From Salinisphaera sp. (GTDB lineage: Bacteria > Pseudomonadota > Gammaproteobacteria > Nevskiales > Salinisphaeraceae): 64,000 nt of DNA. The notes beneath the pieces are model-generated. The model was not told the origin of the DNA. It saw only the letters and a program-made list of their open reading frames with translations, and did no database searches. Shown here in pieces: positions 26,558-37,489 of this stretch (positions are counted from its first letter, which is position 1; each line of letters opens with the position of its first letter). Made by a program: the position numbers and the translations under genes. The stretch lies in assembly GCF_002729955.1 (NCBI RefSeq), contig NZ_PBYA01000031.1, forward strand, positions 1-64,000, read 5' to 3'.

Positions 26558-27871
26558 GTGAAACCGGTCAACGTGGGACTACTCGGGCTCGGCACCGTGG
26601 GTGCGGGTGCGGTCAATCTGCTCGAACGCAACGGCGTGGAAATCACCCGGCGTGCGGGGCGCGAGATTCGCGTGGTGCGTGCTGCGGTACGCAACCCCGA
26701 CAAGCCGCGCGAGTGCGCGACCACCGGTATCGAGATCGGTACCGACTGCAATGCCGTGGTCACCGATCCGAACATCGACGTGGTCATCGAGCTGATCGGC
26801 GGCGATACCGAGGCCTATGATCTGGTCATGGCCGCCATCGCCAACGGCAAGCATGTGGTCACCGCCAACAAGCATCTGATCGCGCTGCACGGCAACGAGA
26901 TATTCGCCGCGGCCGACGAAGCCGGCGTGGTGGTGTCGTTCGAGGCCGCGGTGGCCGGGGGTATTCCCATCATCAAGGCCATGCGCGAAAGCCTGGCGGC
27001 CAACCATATCGAATGGGTGGCCGGCATCATCAACGGCACCGGCAACTTCATTCTCAGCCAGATGATCTTCGAGGATCAGAGCTTCGAGGACGCGCTGGCG
27101 GACGCCCAGCGCCTGGGCTTTGCCGAAGCCGACCCGACCTTCGACGTGGAAGGCACCGACGCAGCCCACAAGCTGGCCATCATCGGCGCGATCGCCTTCG
27201 GTATTCCGCTGTCGTTCGACAAGATCTATACCCAGGGCATTCGCGATATCGACAGCATGGATATCGAGTACTGCGCGGAGCTGGGCTATCGCATCAAGCA
27301 TCTCGGTATCGCTCGCCGCGCGGACGAGGGCGTGGAGCTACGCGTGCATCCCACGCTGGTCTCGCAGAAGGCGTTGCTGGCCAACGTGGAAGGCGAAAAG
27401 AACGCGATCATGGTCTACGGCGATTCCGTGGGCCCCACCGTGTACTACGGCGCGGGCGCCGGCGCAGGGCCGACCGCTTCCTCGGTGGTCGCCGATCTGA
27501 TCGATACCGTACGTATCATGAGCATCGACCCGAAAGGGCGGGTGCCGCATCTGGCCTTCCAGCCCGACCAGCTCACCGAAGAGCCGATCGTGGGCAGCGA
27601 CGACTTCGTCTGCGGGCATTATTTCCGGGTTCAGGTCGCCGACCAGATCGGCGTCATGGCCGAAATCACCCGTGCGCTGGCCGATCAGCAGATCGGCATC
27701 GAAGCGATCCTGCAGAAGGATCCGCCCACCGAGGAAGACGATGCCCATGTCATGATCGTCACCAAGGCAGCGCGTGAAAGCAATCTGTTGAAGGTGCTCG
27801 ATCATATCCGGTCGCTACCCTATGTACGCGACGGCATCGTGCATATGCGCGTGGCCCAGTTCGAAGATTAA
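26558..27871 (+). CDS. hom: Homoserine dehydrogenase
   Basis: Homoserine dehydrogenase reduces aspartate semialdehyde to homoserine for threonine and methionine synthesis. The 437-residue protein has an N-terminal NAD(P)-binding loop VGLLGLGTVGAGAV, HVVTANKHL, GIPIIKAMRESL, the signature region GIINGTGNFIL, and a C-terminal ACT regulatory domain (about residues 355-430, starting near YFRVQVADQIGVMAEIT). The start is GTG with a good AGGAGA ribosome site 6 bases upstream. thrC starts 16 bases after the stop, so the two genes form an operon. Confidence 0.97.
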   Translation: MKPVNVGLLGLGTVGAGAVNLLERNGVEITRRAGREIRVVRAAVRNPDKPRECATTGIEIGTDCNAVVTDPNIDVVIELIGGDTEAYDLVMAAIANGKHVVTANKHLIALHGNEIFAAADEAGVVVSFEAAVAGGIPIIKAMRESLAANHIEWVAGIINGTGNFILSQMIFEDQSFEDALADAQRLGFAEADPTFDVEGTDAAHKLAIIGAIAFGIPLSFDKIYTQGIRDIDSMDIEYCAELGYRIKHLGIARRADEGVELRVHPTLVSQKALLANVEGEKNAIMVYGDSVGPTVYYGAGAGAGPTASSVVADLIDTVRIMSIDPKGRVPHLAFQPDQLTEEPIVGSDDFVCGHYFRVQVADQIGVMAEITRALADQQIGIEAILQKDPPTEEDDAHVMIVTKAARESNLLKVLDHIRSLPYVRDGIVHMRVAQFED

Positions 27872-27887
27872 CGCGCCGAGGCAGCAC

Positions 27888-29276
27888 ATGAGATATATCA
27901 GCACCCGGGGCAAGGCGCCTGCGCTGAGTTTCGAAGAGGTCGTGCTGACAGGCCTCGCAAACGATGGCGGCCTGTACGTGCCCGAGCATATGCCGACGTT
28001 CTCGCACGACGAGCTGGCGGCCATGGCCGGGCTGCCGTACAGCGAGATCGCCTTTCGGGTGATGAAGCCCTTCGTGGGCGGCGAGATCGACGACGATACC
28101 TTTCGTCGCCTGATCGACGAGACTTATGCCACCTTCAAGCACGATGCGGTCGTGCCGCTCAAGCAGCTGTCGCACAATCATTATCTGCTTGAGCTGTTTC
28201 ACGGGCCGACGCTGGCGTTCAAGGACGTCGCGCTGCAGTTGCTGGGGCGGCTGCTCGATCATTTCCTCGCCAAGCGCGCCGAGAAGGGCGTGATCATGGG
28301 GGCGACCTCGGGCGATACCGGCTCCGCCGCCATCGAGGGCTGTCGCCACTGCGACAATCTGGACATATTCATTCTGCACCCGCACCAGCGGGTGTCGGCC
28401 GTGCAGCGTCGCCAGATGACCACGGTGCTTGCCGACAACGTGCATAACATCGCCATCGAAGGCAATTTCGACGATGCCCAGGCCATGGTCAAGGCGAGCT
28501 TCGCCGACCAGGGTTTTCTACAGGGCACGCGGCTGATCGCGGTGAACTCGATCAACTGGGCCCGCATCATGGCTCAGATCGTCTACTACGTGGCCTCGGC
28601 AGTGGCCCTGGGCGCGCCGCATCGCGAAGTCAGCTTCTGTGTGCCCTCGGCCAACTTCGGCAACCTGTTTGCCGGCTATATGGCCAAACGCATGGGGTTG
28701 CCGGTCAAGCAGTTCGTGATCGCAACCAACGCCAACGATATTCTGCATCGCACGCTCACCGACAACGACTTTTCCAAGACCGAGCTCAAGGCCACGCTGG
28801 CGCCGTCCATGGATATCGTCGTTTCCTCGAATTTCGAACGCCTGCTGTTCGAAGCCTATGATCGCGACGGCCAGGCCGTAGCCGATCTGATGGCTCGGTT
28901 CGCCGACTCCCCGACCTCGCTGCACGACGCCCCGCTGGCCGAGCTGCGCAAGCTGTTCGCCAGCCATAGCGTGGATGACGACACGATTCTGGAAGTGATC
29001 CAGGAAGCCTTCGAGCATACCGGCGAACTGCTGGACCCGCATACGGCGACCGGCTATCGGGCGGCCCAGCGTGCGCGTGCTGACGAGACCACGCCCATGA
29101 TCACCCTGGCCACCGCGCACCCCGCCAAGTTCGAGGAGGCCGTGGTCAAGGCCGGCTTCAAGGGCGCACCGCTGCCGGACAACATGCACGATCTGATGAC
29201 GCGCGAAGAGCGTTACGACGTGCTGGCGGCCGAACTGAAAGCGGTGCAGGCCTACGTCGCCGAACATCGCCACTAG
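27888..29276 (+). CDS. thrC: Threonine synthase
   Basis: ThrC converts O-phosphohomoserine to threonine with pyridoxal phosphate. The product begins MRYISTRG as in homologues. The PLP Lys lies in GPTLAFKDVALQLLG, and GATSGDTGSAAIEG is the phosphate-binding loop. The 462-residue length fits the longer ThrC class. The frame is open slightly upstream within hom, but the ATG at 27888 gives the conserved start. It is the partner of hom in this two-gene threonine unit. Confidence 0.97.
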   Translation: MRYISTRGKAPALSFEEVVLTGLANDGGLYVPEHMPTFSHDELAAMAGLPYSEIAFRVMKPFVGGEIDDDTFRRLIDETYATFKHDAVVPLKQLSHNHYLLELFHGPTLAFKDVALQLLGRLLDHFLAKRAEKGVIMGATSGDTGSAAIEGCRHCDNLDIFILHPHQRVSAVQRRQMTTVLADNVHNIAIEGNFDDAQAMVKASFADQGFLQGTRLIAVNSINWARIMAQIVYYVASAVALGAPHREVSFCVPSANFGNLFAGYMAKRMGLPVKQFVIATNANDILHRTLTDNDFSKTELKATLAPSMDIVVSSNFERLLFEAYDRDGQAVADLMARFADSPTSLHDAPLAELRKLFASHSVDDDTILEVIQEAFEHTGELLDPHTATGYRAAQRARADETTPMITLATAHPAKFEEAVVKAGFKGAPLPDNMHDLMTREERYDVLAAELKAVQAYVAEHRH

Positions 29277-29284
29277 GGCCCACG

Positions 29285-29304
29285 GGCGACGCCTCGGCGT
29301 CGCC
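29285..29304 (+). terminator. Hairpin after thrC, no T tract
   Basis: GGCGACGC and GCGTCGCC form a perfect 8-base stem with a CTCG loop directly after thrC. There is no run of T, so intrinsic termination is uncertain; it may only stabilise the mRNA end before recJ. Confidence 0.35.
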
Positions 29305-29322
29305 TGCGCCCGATGAATCGCT

Positions 29323-31062
29323 ATGCCCGAGAAGGCCATGAGCCATGACGATGCCGTGCCGGCTCGCATCGTCGAGCGCCGCGTGGAGATCCCGCCGTCG
29401 TTAGGCGCTATCCAATCGCCGTTATTGCAGCGCCTGTATGCGGGCCGCGGCGTCACGACCGCCGAAGAACTGGATTATGGCCTGCGCGGGCTGCCGCATT
29501 TTTCCGGCCTGCGCGGTATCGATACGGCGAGCGAACTCATTGATGTCGCCATGCAGGGCGGCCATCGCATTCTGGTGGTGGGCGATTTCGACGCCGACGG
29601 GGCGACCAGCACCGCGCTCGTCTGCGATCTGCTCGAAGCCATGGGCGCGGCCCGTGTGTCCTATTTTCTGCCACATCGCGCGCGCCACGGCTATGGGCTG
29701 TCGCCCGCGGTGGTGGAAGCCGTCGGCGCAGGCGAGCCGGGCGATCTGATCGTGACCGTCGATAACGGGATTGCCAGCTTGGCCGGCGTGGCAGCCGCTC
29801 AGCGTGCCGGCTGGCGCGTACTGGTCTGCGATCACCATCTGCCCGGCGAGGCGTTGCCCAAGGCCGAGGCGATCGTGAACCCGAACCAGCCGGGCTGCGA
29901 GTTCGTTGGCAAGGCGCTTGCCGGGGTGGGCGTGGCCTTCTACCTGATGGCCGCGGTACGGGCACGCCTGGCCAGGAGCGAGCCCAAGTGCGCATTGCCG
30001 CGGCTAAGCGATTATCTCGATCTGGTGGCCGTGGGCACGGTGGCCGACGTCGTACGCCTGGATCACCTCAACCGCATGCTGGTCAGCCAGGGGCTGCGGC
30101 GTATCCGTCGCGGCCTGGCCCGCCCCGGCATCGCGGCTCTGATCGAGGTGGCCGGCCGCGATGCCAGCCGGCTGAACGCCGCCGATATCGGCTTCGCGGT
30201 GGGCCCGCGCCTGAACGCGGCAGGCCGGCTCGAGGATATGTCTATCGGCGTGGCCTGCCTGCGGGCCAGAGACGCCGCCAGCGCGCGTGCGACCGCCAGT
30301 GAACTGGCGTCCATCAATCGCCAGCGTCAGAGCGTACAGCGGCGCATGCAGGGCGAGGCCGATGCCGCGCTGGAAGCCCTCGAGCGCAGGCCGGCCGAGC
30401 GTGCGGCCCTGGTGGTACATAGCGACGATTGGCACGAAGGCATCGTCGGGCTGATCGCATCCCGGCTACGCGAACGTCATGGCCGGCCGGTGGTGGCGTT
30501 TGCCCCGGGTGCGAACGGCCGGCTCAAGGGCTCGGCGCGCTCGATCGCGGGCCTGCATATTCGCGATGCGCTGGCGGCGGTGGACGCCCGCCATCCGGGC
30601 CTGATCGACCAGTTTGGCGGCCATGCTCAAGCCGCGGGATTGGTGCTTTCGCCAGACGTCGTGGACGCGTTCGAGCAGGCGCTGGAGGCCACGGTCGCAC
30701 AGCGGCTGACGGCGGAAATGCTCAGCCCGGATATCGTCACCGATGGATCGCTGGCCGTGCAGGAACTCGATCTGGAAACCGCAAAGCTGCTGGAGGCGAG
30801 TGGCCCCTGGGGCAACGGCTTCGAAGAACCGCTCTTTCACGGGCTGTTCGAAATCGTGTCGCAGCGCATCGTTGGCGAACGACATCTCAAGCTCGAGGTG
30901 CGGCATCCGCAGGCCAGCCATACCATCGAAGCGATGGTCTTCAACCATGCCGACCTGCTGGAAACCGGGGCGGTTTATCGGCTGGTGTATCGCCTGGCGG
31001 TCAATGTCTTTCGCGAGCGCATGAGCGCCAACCTCATCGTCAGTACGATCCGCCCGGACTGA
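29323..31062 (+). CDS. recJ: Single-stranded-DNA exonuclease RecJ
   Basis: RecJ is a 5'-3' single-strand DNA exonuclease used in RecF-pathway recombination and mismatch repair. The 579-residue protein has the DHH-family motifs: VVGDFDADGATSTAL (motif I with metal-binding Asp residues), TVDNGI (motif II), VCDHHLPG (motif III, the DHH) and a DHHA1 domain with GSARSIAGLHIRDAL and DQFGGHAQAAGL. The C-terminal OB-fold is present. It is convergent with the small membrane-protein gene that follows. Confidence 0.96.
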   Translation: MPEKAMSHDDAVPARIVERRVEIPPSLGAIQSPLLQRLYAGRGVTTAEELDYGLRGLPHFSGLRGIDTASELIDVAMQGGHRILVVGDFDADGATSTALVCDLLEAMGAARVSYFLPHRARHGYGLSPAVVEAVGAGEPGDLIVTVDNGIASLAGVAAAQRAGWRVLVCDHHLPGEALPKAEAIVNPNQPGCEFVGKALAGVGVAFYLMAAVRARLARSEPKCALPRLSDYLDLVAVGTVADVVRLDHLNRMLVSQGLRRIRRGLARPGIAALIEVAGRDASRLNAADIGFAVGPRLNAAGRLEDMSIGVACLRARDAASARATASELASINRQRQSVQRRMQGEADAALEALERRPAERAALVVHSDDWHEGIVGLIASRLRERHGRPVVAFAPGANGRLKGSARSIAGLHIRDALAAVDARHPGLIDQFGGHAQAAGLVLSPDVVDAFEQALEATVAQRLTAEMLSPDIVTDGSLAVQELDLETAKLLEASGPWGNGFEEPLFHGLFEIVSQRIVGERHLKLEVRHPQASHTIEAMVFNHADLLETGAVYRLVYRLAVNVFRERMSANLIVSTIRPD

Positions 31063-31074
31063 GGGTACCGCGCT

Positions 31075-31374
31075 CTAGCCGCCGGCCTCGAGCCGGGCGA
31101 GCAGCTGTAGCTGAAAGACGAACATGAGCGCGGGCACGCCGATGAGAATGGCCAACCACAGCAGTATCTGATCGGCAAAACGGTCCAGCAGCCAGAAATA
31201 GGCGGCAGCGAAGAGGAAGCCGAGCAGGGCAGAGATCAAAGCGCCGCCGAGCCCCGCTCCGTGGAGCGCTAGTTCGCTAAAAAGTACGAACAGCGCCCAG
31301 CCGCCGGCGAAGACGAAAGGCCGCCCGAACCGGCTGGCCGTCCAGCCGAGGAAGATCAGTACGAGTACGCCCAT
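31075..31374 (-). CDS. Small integral membrane protein, unknown function
   Basis: This 99-residue product is almost entirely hydrophobic, with three likely membrane helices (about residues 2-38, 42-64 and 68-92). No family is recognised. It lies downstream of the Rieske ferredoxin gene on the same strand, 55 bases away, so it may be the last gene of the suf transcription unit, or separate. Convergence with recJ leaves only 12 bases between stops. Confidence 0.55.
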   Translation of the reverse strand: MGVLVLIFLGWTASRFGRPFVFAGGWALFVLFSELALHGAGLGGALISALLGFLFAAAYFWLLDRFADQILLWLAILIGVPALMFVFQLQLLARLEAGG

Positions 31375-31429
31375 GGCCAGCCCTCATCAAGCCCGGCCAG
31401 GTCCCGGCGTTGGGCGCTAGCGGCCGGTG

Positions 31430-31750
31430 TCAGTCGAAACGATCGTCGCAGACCTGGACCATACCGTCTTCTATGCGCACCGGAAAGGCGTGCACGTCCT
31501 CGTAGGCGGGCGGGGTCAGCGCCTTGCCGTTCTTGATACAGAACCGGGCACCGTGGCGCGGGCAGACGATTTCATCGCCCTCGACCTCGCCGCTGGCGAG
31601 TTCGCCGCCGTCGTGGGTGCACATGTCCTCGATGGCGTAGTAGCTGCCTTCGCGATAGAACACGGCCACCATCACGTCGTCCACGTCGACAACGCGGCAC
31701 TGGCCTTCCCTGAGTTCGCCGTCCTTGGCGACATTCACCCAATCGGTCAT
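31430..31750 (-). CDS. Rieske-type 2Fe-2S ferredoxin of the SUF cluster
   Basis: This 106-residue protein is a small soluble Rieske protein of the non-heme-iron ferredoxin type. The two cluster-binding motifs are clear: CTHDGG and CPRHGARF, giving the Cys-x-His and Cys-x2-His pattern with the usual spacing. Such a protein is often found at the end of sufBCDS operons and may supply electrons for cluster assembly. That is an inference from context; electron-carrier partners are not visible here. It is 40 bases downstream of sufS. Confidence 0.9.
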   Translation of the reverse strand: MTDWVNVAKDGELREGQCRVVDVDDVMVAVFYREGSYYAIEDMCTHDGGELASGEVEGDEIVCPRHGARFCIKNGKALTPPAYEDVHAFPVRIEDGMVQVCDDRFD

Positions 31751-31789
31751 GGTTCGCTCTCGTTGCTGCTGTGCGATCCGTGGCGCGTA

Positions 31790-33040
31790 TCAGCCGAAGA
31801 TACGCTGCACGCTTTCCAGGCCCTTGATCAGGGCATCGACATCGTCGTCGTCGTTGTAGCCGGCAAACGAAGCCCGCGCCGTGGCCGGTACGCCGAAGCG
31901 GGTCATCAGCGGCATCGCGCAATGATGCCCGGTACGAATGGCCACGCCCGATTCGTCGAGCAGGGTGCCGATATCGTGGGCATGCACGCCGTCCATCACA
32001 AAGGAGATGGTGGCGGCCTTGCCGGGGGCATTGCCGATGATGCGCAGCCCATCGATAGCCTGCATCCCCGCGGTCGCGCGTTCCAGCAGGCCGTGTTCGT
32101 AGGCGGCCACGGCATCGAGATCCACCCCTTCGAGGTATTCGATGGCCGCGCCCAGGGCGGCGGCACCGGCGATATTGGGCGTGCCGGCTTCGAACTTGTA
32201 GGGCAGCTCGTTCCAGGTGGTGCCCTCGAAGGAGACGGTTTCGATCATGTCGCCGCCGCCCTGGTAAGGCGGCATGGCATCGAGCAGGGCCTCGCGGCCG
32301 TAGAGCACGCCGATACCGGTCGGGCCGAACAGTTTGTGGCCGGAAAACGCGTAGAAGTCGGTTCCAAGCGCCTGTACGTCGACGGGCATATGCGCCACGG
32401 CCTGGGCGCCGTCGATGAGCGTGACGGCGTCCACCGCGTGGGCGGCCTCAACCATCTCGGCCACCGGCAACACCGTGCCCAGCGCATTGGATACATGCGC
32501 AAAGGCAGCGATCGCGGTGCGCTCGGACAGCCGGCTCTTGAAGGCTTCCAGGGTGACGCTGCCGTCGTCCTCGACCGGCACAACGACGATCTTGGTGCCG
32601 GTTTGCTCGGCCACGATCTGCCACGGCACGATATTCGAGTGGTGCTCGAGTTCGGTGAGCAGAATTTCGTCGCCCGCCTTCAGACGCGGCCGGGCATAGC
32701 ACTGGGCAACCAGGTTGATGCCGTCGGTCGTGCCCCGCGTATAGACCAGCTCCGCACGGGTGCTGGCGTTGATGAAGCGCATGAGCCGATCACGCGCGCC
32801 TTCGTACTGGCGCGTGGCCCGTTGGGACAGGGCATGGATGGCGCGATGCACGTTCGCGTTGGCGTGGCGATAGTAGTCGTCGCTCGCCTTGATCACGGCC
32901 ATCGGCTTCTGCGTGGTCGCCGCATTGTCCAGATAGGACAGCCGCATGCCGCCGTCGAGCGCTTCCGAAAGAATCGGAAAATCGGCACGAAAGCGGGCGG
33001 CGTCGAATGCGGTATGTCCGGCAGCGTTTGCAATAGCCAT
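31790..33040 (-). CDS. sufS: Cysteine desulfurase SufS
   Basis: SufS takes sulfur from cysteine as a persulfide for iron-sulfur cluster assembly. The 416-residue PLP enzyme has the Lys in SGHKLFGPTGIGVLYG, THE-like HHSN (ELEHHSNIVPWQ) and the catalytic Cys in RTGHHCAMPLM, on the short loop typical of the SufS/CsdA type. It lies 27 bases downstream of sufD. No sufE or sufU partner is next to it, unlike in many SUF operons. Confidence 0.95.
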   Translation of the reverse strand: MAIANAAGHTAFDAARFRADFPILSEALDGGMRLSYLDNAATTQKPMAVIKASDDYYRHANANVHRAIHALSQRATRQYEGARDRLMRFINASTRAELVYTRGTTDGINLVAQCYARPRLKAGDEILLTELEHHSNIVPWQIVAEQTGTKIVVVPVEDDGSVTLEAFKSRLSERTAIAAFAHVSNALGTVLPVAEMVEAAHAVDAVTLIDGAQAVAHMPVDVQALGTDFYAFSGHKLFGPTGIGVLYGREALLDAMPPYQGGGDMIETVSFEGTTWNELPYKFEAGTPNIAGAAALGAAIEYLEGVDLDAVAAYEHGLLERATAGMQAIDGLRIIGNAPGKAATISFVMDGVHAHDIGTLLDESGVAIRTGHHCAMPLMTRFGVPATARASFAGYNDDDDVDALIKGLESVQRIFG

Positions 33041-33066
33041 GAGTCCTCCGGGTTGACCCGACGTAT

Positions 33067-34395
33067 TCAGGCGAGGTCGGCGTAGCCCTGTCCGCCGGGA
33101 AGTTTGGACAGCAGCGCGGCTTCCACGAACCGTTCGACCGGCGCGATGCCGACCTTCTGCACCAGCGCGTTGGCGAAGCTGTAGGTCAGGATCGCACGGG
33201 CGCCGTCGTCGGCCACGCCGCGGCTCTTGAGATAGAACACGGCATCCTCGTCGAGCTGGCCCACGGTGGAGCCATGCGCGGCCACCACGTCGTCGGCATA
33301 GATTTCCAGCTCGGGCTTGGCGTCCACCTCGGCCTTGTCGGACAACAGCAGGGCGTCGCTGCTCAGGTCCGAGTCGGTTTTCTGGGCGTCCTTGCGAATC
33401 AGAATCTTGCCGTTGAACACGCCGCGACCGTGGTCGGCGAGTACACCCTTGTAGATCTCGCGCGACACGCTGTGTTCGGTGTCGTGATCCACGCAGGTGT
33501 GGTTGTCCATATGCTGACGACCGGTCGGCACGTACACGCCGTAGAAGTGCACTTCGGCGTTCGGGTCGACCAGACGGCTATGGGTATCGGTACGCGCCAG
33601 GCGCCCGCCCAGATCAAAGCCGTGATTGATCACTCGGCTGTCGCGGGTCTGGCGGGCGAAGAAGCAGGCGGTGTGGTAGCCGCGCTCCGATTCCTGCTGA
33701 ACGCGACAGCGGGTGAGCTGTGCGTTCTCGCCCATGACGGCCTCGGTCACCACGTTGGTGAAGTAGGGCTTGTCGCCGAGGCCGGCGTAGTGCTCGATCA
33801 CCGTGGCCTGGCTGCCGCGGTCCATCACGTAGCGATGGCGCACCTGCGACATGCGGTCTTCGTGGCCGCCGCTGGACAGGGTGATCACGTGGATCGGCTT
33901 GTCGGCGGCCGTATTTGCAGCGACGTGCACATAGGCGCCGTCCGTGGCGAAGGCCGCGTTCATGTCCGACAGGCTGCCCGGCTGGGCATCGATGGCGTCC
34001 GATCGTACGCGGGCGTCTTCGTTGTCGTTCAGGTATTGCGCAAACGACTGGACCTGCACGCCCTGCGGCAGGCCATCGAGCGACGACAGCCGGGGGTCGA
34101 AATGGCCATCCACGATCACGATGCGATAGGCATCCAGATCGGCCGGCAGAAAGGCGGCGAGGGCGTCCTGCGATACGTCGCCGGCCTCCGAGCTGGCCTC
34201 GAAGCGGCGTTTTTCCACGGGGCGCAGGCTGGTGTACTTCCACTCTTCCTGGCGCGTATCCGGAAAGCCGGCCTCGGCGAAGGCCTTGAGCGCGTCCTTG
34301 CGGGCCCGCTGGTTCGCGTCGCTGCCCGGCAGATCACGCTCGAGACGGGCGTACTCGGCCAGATAGTGGTCGATAAGCGGCGCGATATTGCTCAT
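33067..34395 (-). CDS. sufD: Fe-S cluster assembly protein SufD
   Basis: SufD is the SufB paralogue of the SufBC2D scaffold. The 442-residue protein has the N-terminal segment RQEEWKYTSLRP and the beta-helix core with DNHTCVDHDTEHSVSREIYKGV, GRGVFNGKI and AHGSTVGQLDEDAVFYLKSRG. The conserved His in the AAHGSTVG motif, important for iron entry, is present. Its start overlaps the sufC stop by 4 bases, so the two are translationally coupled. Confidence 0.95.
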   Translation of the reverse strand: MSNIAPLIDHYLAEYARLERDLPGSDANQRARKDALKAFAEAGFPDTRQEEWKYTSLRPVEKRRFEASSEAGDVSQDALAAFLPADLDAYRIVIVDGHFDPRLSSLDGLPQGVQVQSFAQYLNDNEDARVRSDAIDAQPGSLSDMNAAFATDGAYVHVAANTAADKPIHVITLSSGGHEDRMSQVRHRYVMDRGSQATVIEHYAGLGDKPYFTNVVTEAVMGENAQLTRCRVQQESERGYHTACFFARQTRDSRVINHGFDLGGRLARTDTHSRLVDPNAEVHFYGVYVPTGRQHMDNHTCVDHDTEHSVSREIYKGVLADHGRGVFNGKILIRKDAQKTDSDLSSDALLLSDKAEVDAKPELEIYADDVVAAHGSTVGQLDEDAVFYLKSRGVADDGARAILTYSFANALVQKVGIAPVERFVEAALLSKLPGGQGYADLA

Positions 34396-35153
34396 GACGA
34401 AGCGGTCTCGCTATCGGTTTCCAGGTTCGCATAGCCTTGTTCTTCGAGCGTATCGGCCAGTTCCGGGCCGCCCGAACGCACGATGCGGCCATGGGCCAGC
34501 ACGTGCACACGGTCGGGCACCACGTGCTCGAGCAGGCGCTTGTAGTGGGTCACCAGAATGGTGGAATGCTCGGGCGAGCGCAGGCGGTTGATGCCGTCGG
34601 CGACGATCTTCAGGGCGTCGATATCGAGGCCCGAATCGGTTTCGTCGAGAATCGACAGGCTCGGCTCCAGCATGAGCATCTGAAAGATTTCGTTGCGCTT
34701 TTTCTCGCCGCCGGAGAAGTCCTCGTTCACGCCGCGCTTGGCCATGTCCATGCTCATGCCGACATGGGCGATCTTTTCATTGACCAGCTGCATGAACTCC
34801 ATCGCCTCGATCTCGGGCTCGCCGCGATACTTGCGGCGCGCGTTCAGGGCCGCGCGCAGCAGGTAGAGGTTCGACACGCCGGGGATTTCCACCGGGTACT
34901 GAAAGCCCAGGAACACGCCTTCGCAGGCGCGCTCGTCGGCTTCGAGGTCGAGTAGATCCTTGCCCTTGTAGGTCACGCTGCCGCCGGTGATTTCGTAGTC
35001 CTCGCGGCCGGCGAGAATGCTGGCCAGGGTGGACTTGCCCGAGCCGTTCGGACCCATGATGGCGTGGACTTCACCGGCGGGAATCTCGAGATCGATGCCG
35101 CGCAGGATCGGCTTGCCCTCGACCTCGGCCTGTAGGTTCTTGATGGAAAGCAT
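34392..35153 (-). CDS. sufC: Fe-S cluster assembly ATPase SufC
   Basis: SufC is the ABC-type ATPase of the SufBC2D complex. The 253-residue protein shows Walker A in MGPNGSGKSTLA, the Q-loop near GFQYPVEIPGVS, the ABC signature DFSGGEKKRNEI, Walker B in SILDETDSGLD, and the switch His in LVTHYKRLL. It is soluble, with no membrane domain, as expected. The neighbours are sufB upstream (82 bases away) and sufD downstream (overlap). Confidence 0.97.
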   Translation of the reverse strand: MLSIKNLQAEVEGKPILRGIDLEIPAGEVHAIMGPNGSGKSTLASILAGREDYEITGGSVTYKGKDLLDLEADERACEGVFLGFQYPVEIPGVSNLYLLRAALNARRKYRGEPEIEAMEFMQLVNEKIAHVGMSMDMAKRGVNEDFSGGEKKRNEIFQMLMLEPSLSILDETDSGLDIDALKIVADGINRLRSPEHSTILVTHYKRLLEHVVPDRVHVLAHGRIVRSGGPELADTLEEQGYANLETDSETASS

Positions 35154-35235
35154 AGAGTGTTTTTAGCGGTTGAACGTGGCAGGCCCGCGCACATGGCGCG
35201 GGCCCGATAGTCTTGTGCCGGGCTGTCGGTAACGA

Positions 35236-36723
<1,488 letters not shown>

Positions 36724-36923
36724 AGCGATTGGATCGTTCGAAATTACGCGTTTATTGACGCAAGTATAACGTGAATCGGCGGTCGCCCGGCGGCATCCAT
36801 ACCGATACCGATGATAGTGGGGCTCTATTGAAAGTCTTCAAGAGATTGGTAGCGCTAACATATTGCGAACGACCGGATTTATCGCTTTAATGCTCATTCA
36901 CCATCTATACAAGGGAGTTCCAT

Positions 36924-37364
36924 ATGCGGCCTATGATTCGTCTGGGGGCATTGGCACTGGCGGGCACGGCCCTGGCCGGCTGCTCGCAGATCACCATTAC
37001 CTCCGACACCATCGTCGACGGCACCGCTCGCATCGCCGATGCCACCACCAACGCGGTGCAGGGCACGAGCAACGTCACTACGAACACCGCCAACGACGTG
37101 GATGCGCGCACCCATGCCGCACGGCGCGAATTCGTGGGCTCGCAGATGGCCATGATCAAGCGTGAAGCCGCTCGCGGCCAGGGCGAGAACCTGGAAACGC
37201 TGGCGTACATGATGCACGCCGAAGATACCCAGGCCTTCGAGAAGCAGGTGCAGGCGAACTATCAGGCGCTGTTCGCATCCGATGCGGATGCCGACCAGTG
37301 GCTGACTCGTCTTTATGACGTCATGGGCACGCCGCCCGATATGGCGCTGGCCTCTGCGGGCTGA
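36924..37364 (+). CDS. DUF3015-like outer-membrane lipoprotein
   Basis: The 146-residue product starts with a signal peptide and lipobox (TALAGC, Cys20). A short Thr/Asn-rich stretch follows (TTNAVQGTSNVTTN). Its C-terminal segment, FVGSQMAMIKREAARGQGEN then ETLAYMM, resembles DUF3015 proteins, whose function is unknown. A strong terminator closes the gene, so it is a single-gene transcript. It is divergent from sufB across about 200 bases, where no clear promoter pair was found. The family match is by eye and moderate. Confidence 0.75.
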   Translation: MRPMIRLGALALAGTALAGCSQITITSDTIVDGTARIADATTNAVQGTSNVTTNTANDVDARTHAARREFVGSQMAMIKREAARGQGENLETLAYMMHAEDTQAFEKQVQANYQALFASDADADQWLTRLYDVMGTPPDMALASAG

Positions 37365-37382
37365 GCGCAGCGCGCGACGATC

Positions 37383-37413
37383 AAGCCGGCATGCTCACAT
37401 GCCGGCTTTTTTT
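37383..37413 (+). terminator. Intrinsic terminator of the DUF3015-like gene
   Basis: AAGCCGGCATG (37383-37393) and CATGCCGGCTT (37398-37408) form a perfect 11-base stem with a CTCA loop, followed directly by a run of T. Confidence 0.92.
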
Positions 37414-37489
37414 ATGCGCGTATGGCCTGCACGGCGTTCACGAGCTAGGCTAGCGGGCGATCTGGAACCACGGCTGCGAGGTTGGCGCG

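Noticed and set aside
31427-33085. A 552-codon open frame opposite sufS and the Rieske gene
   Set aside because: It is antisense to sufS, has no family match, and its composition reflects codon use of the opposite strand.
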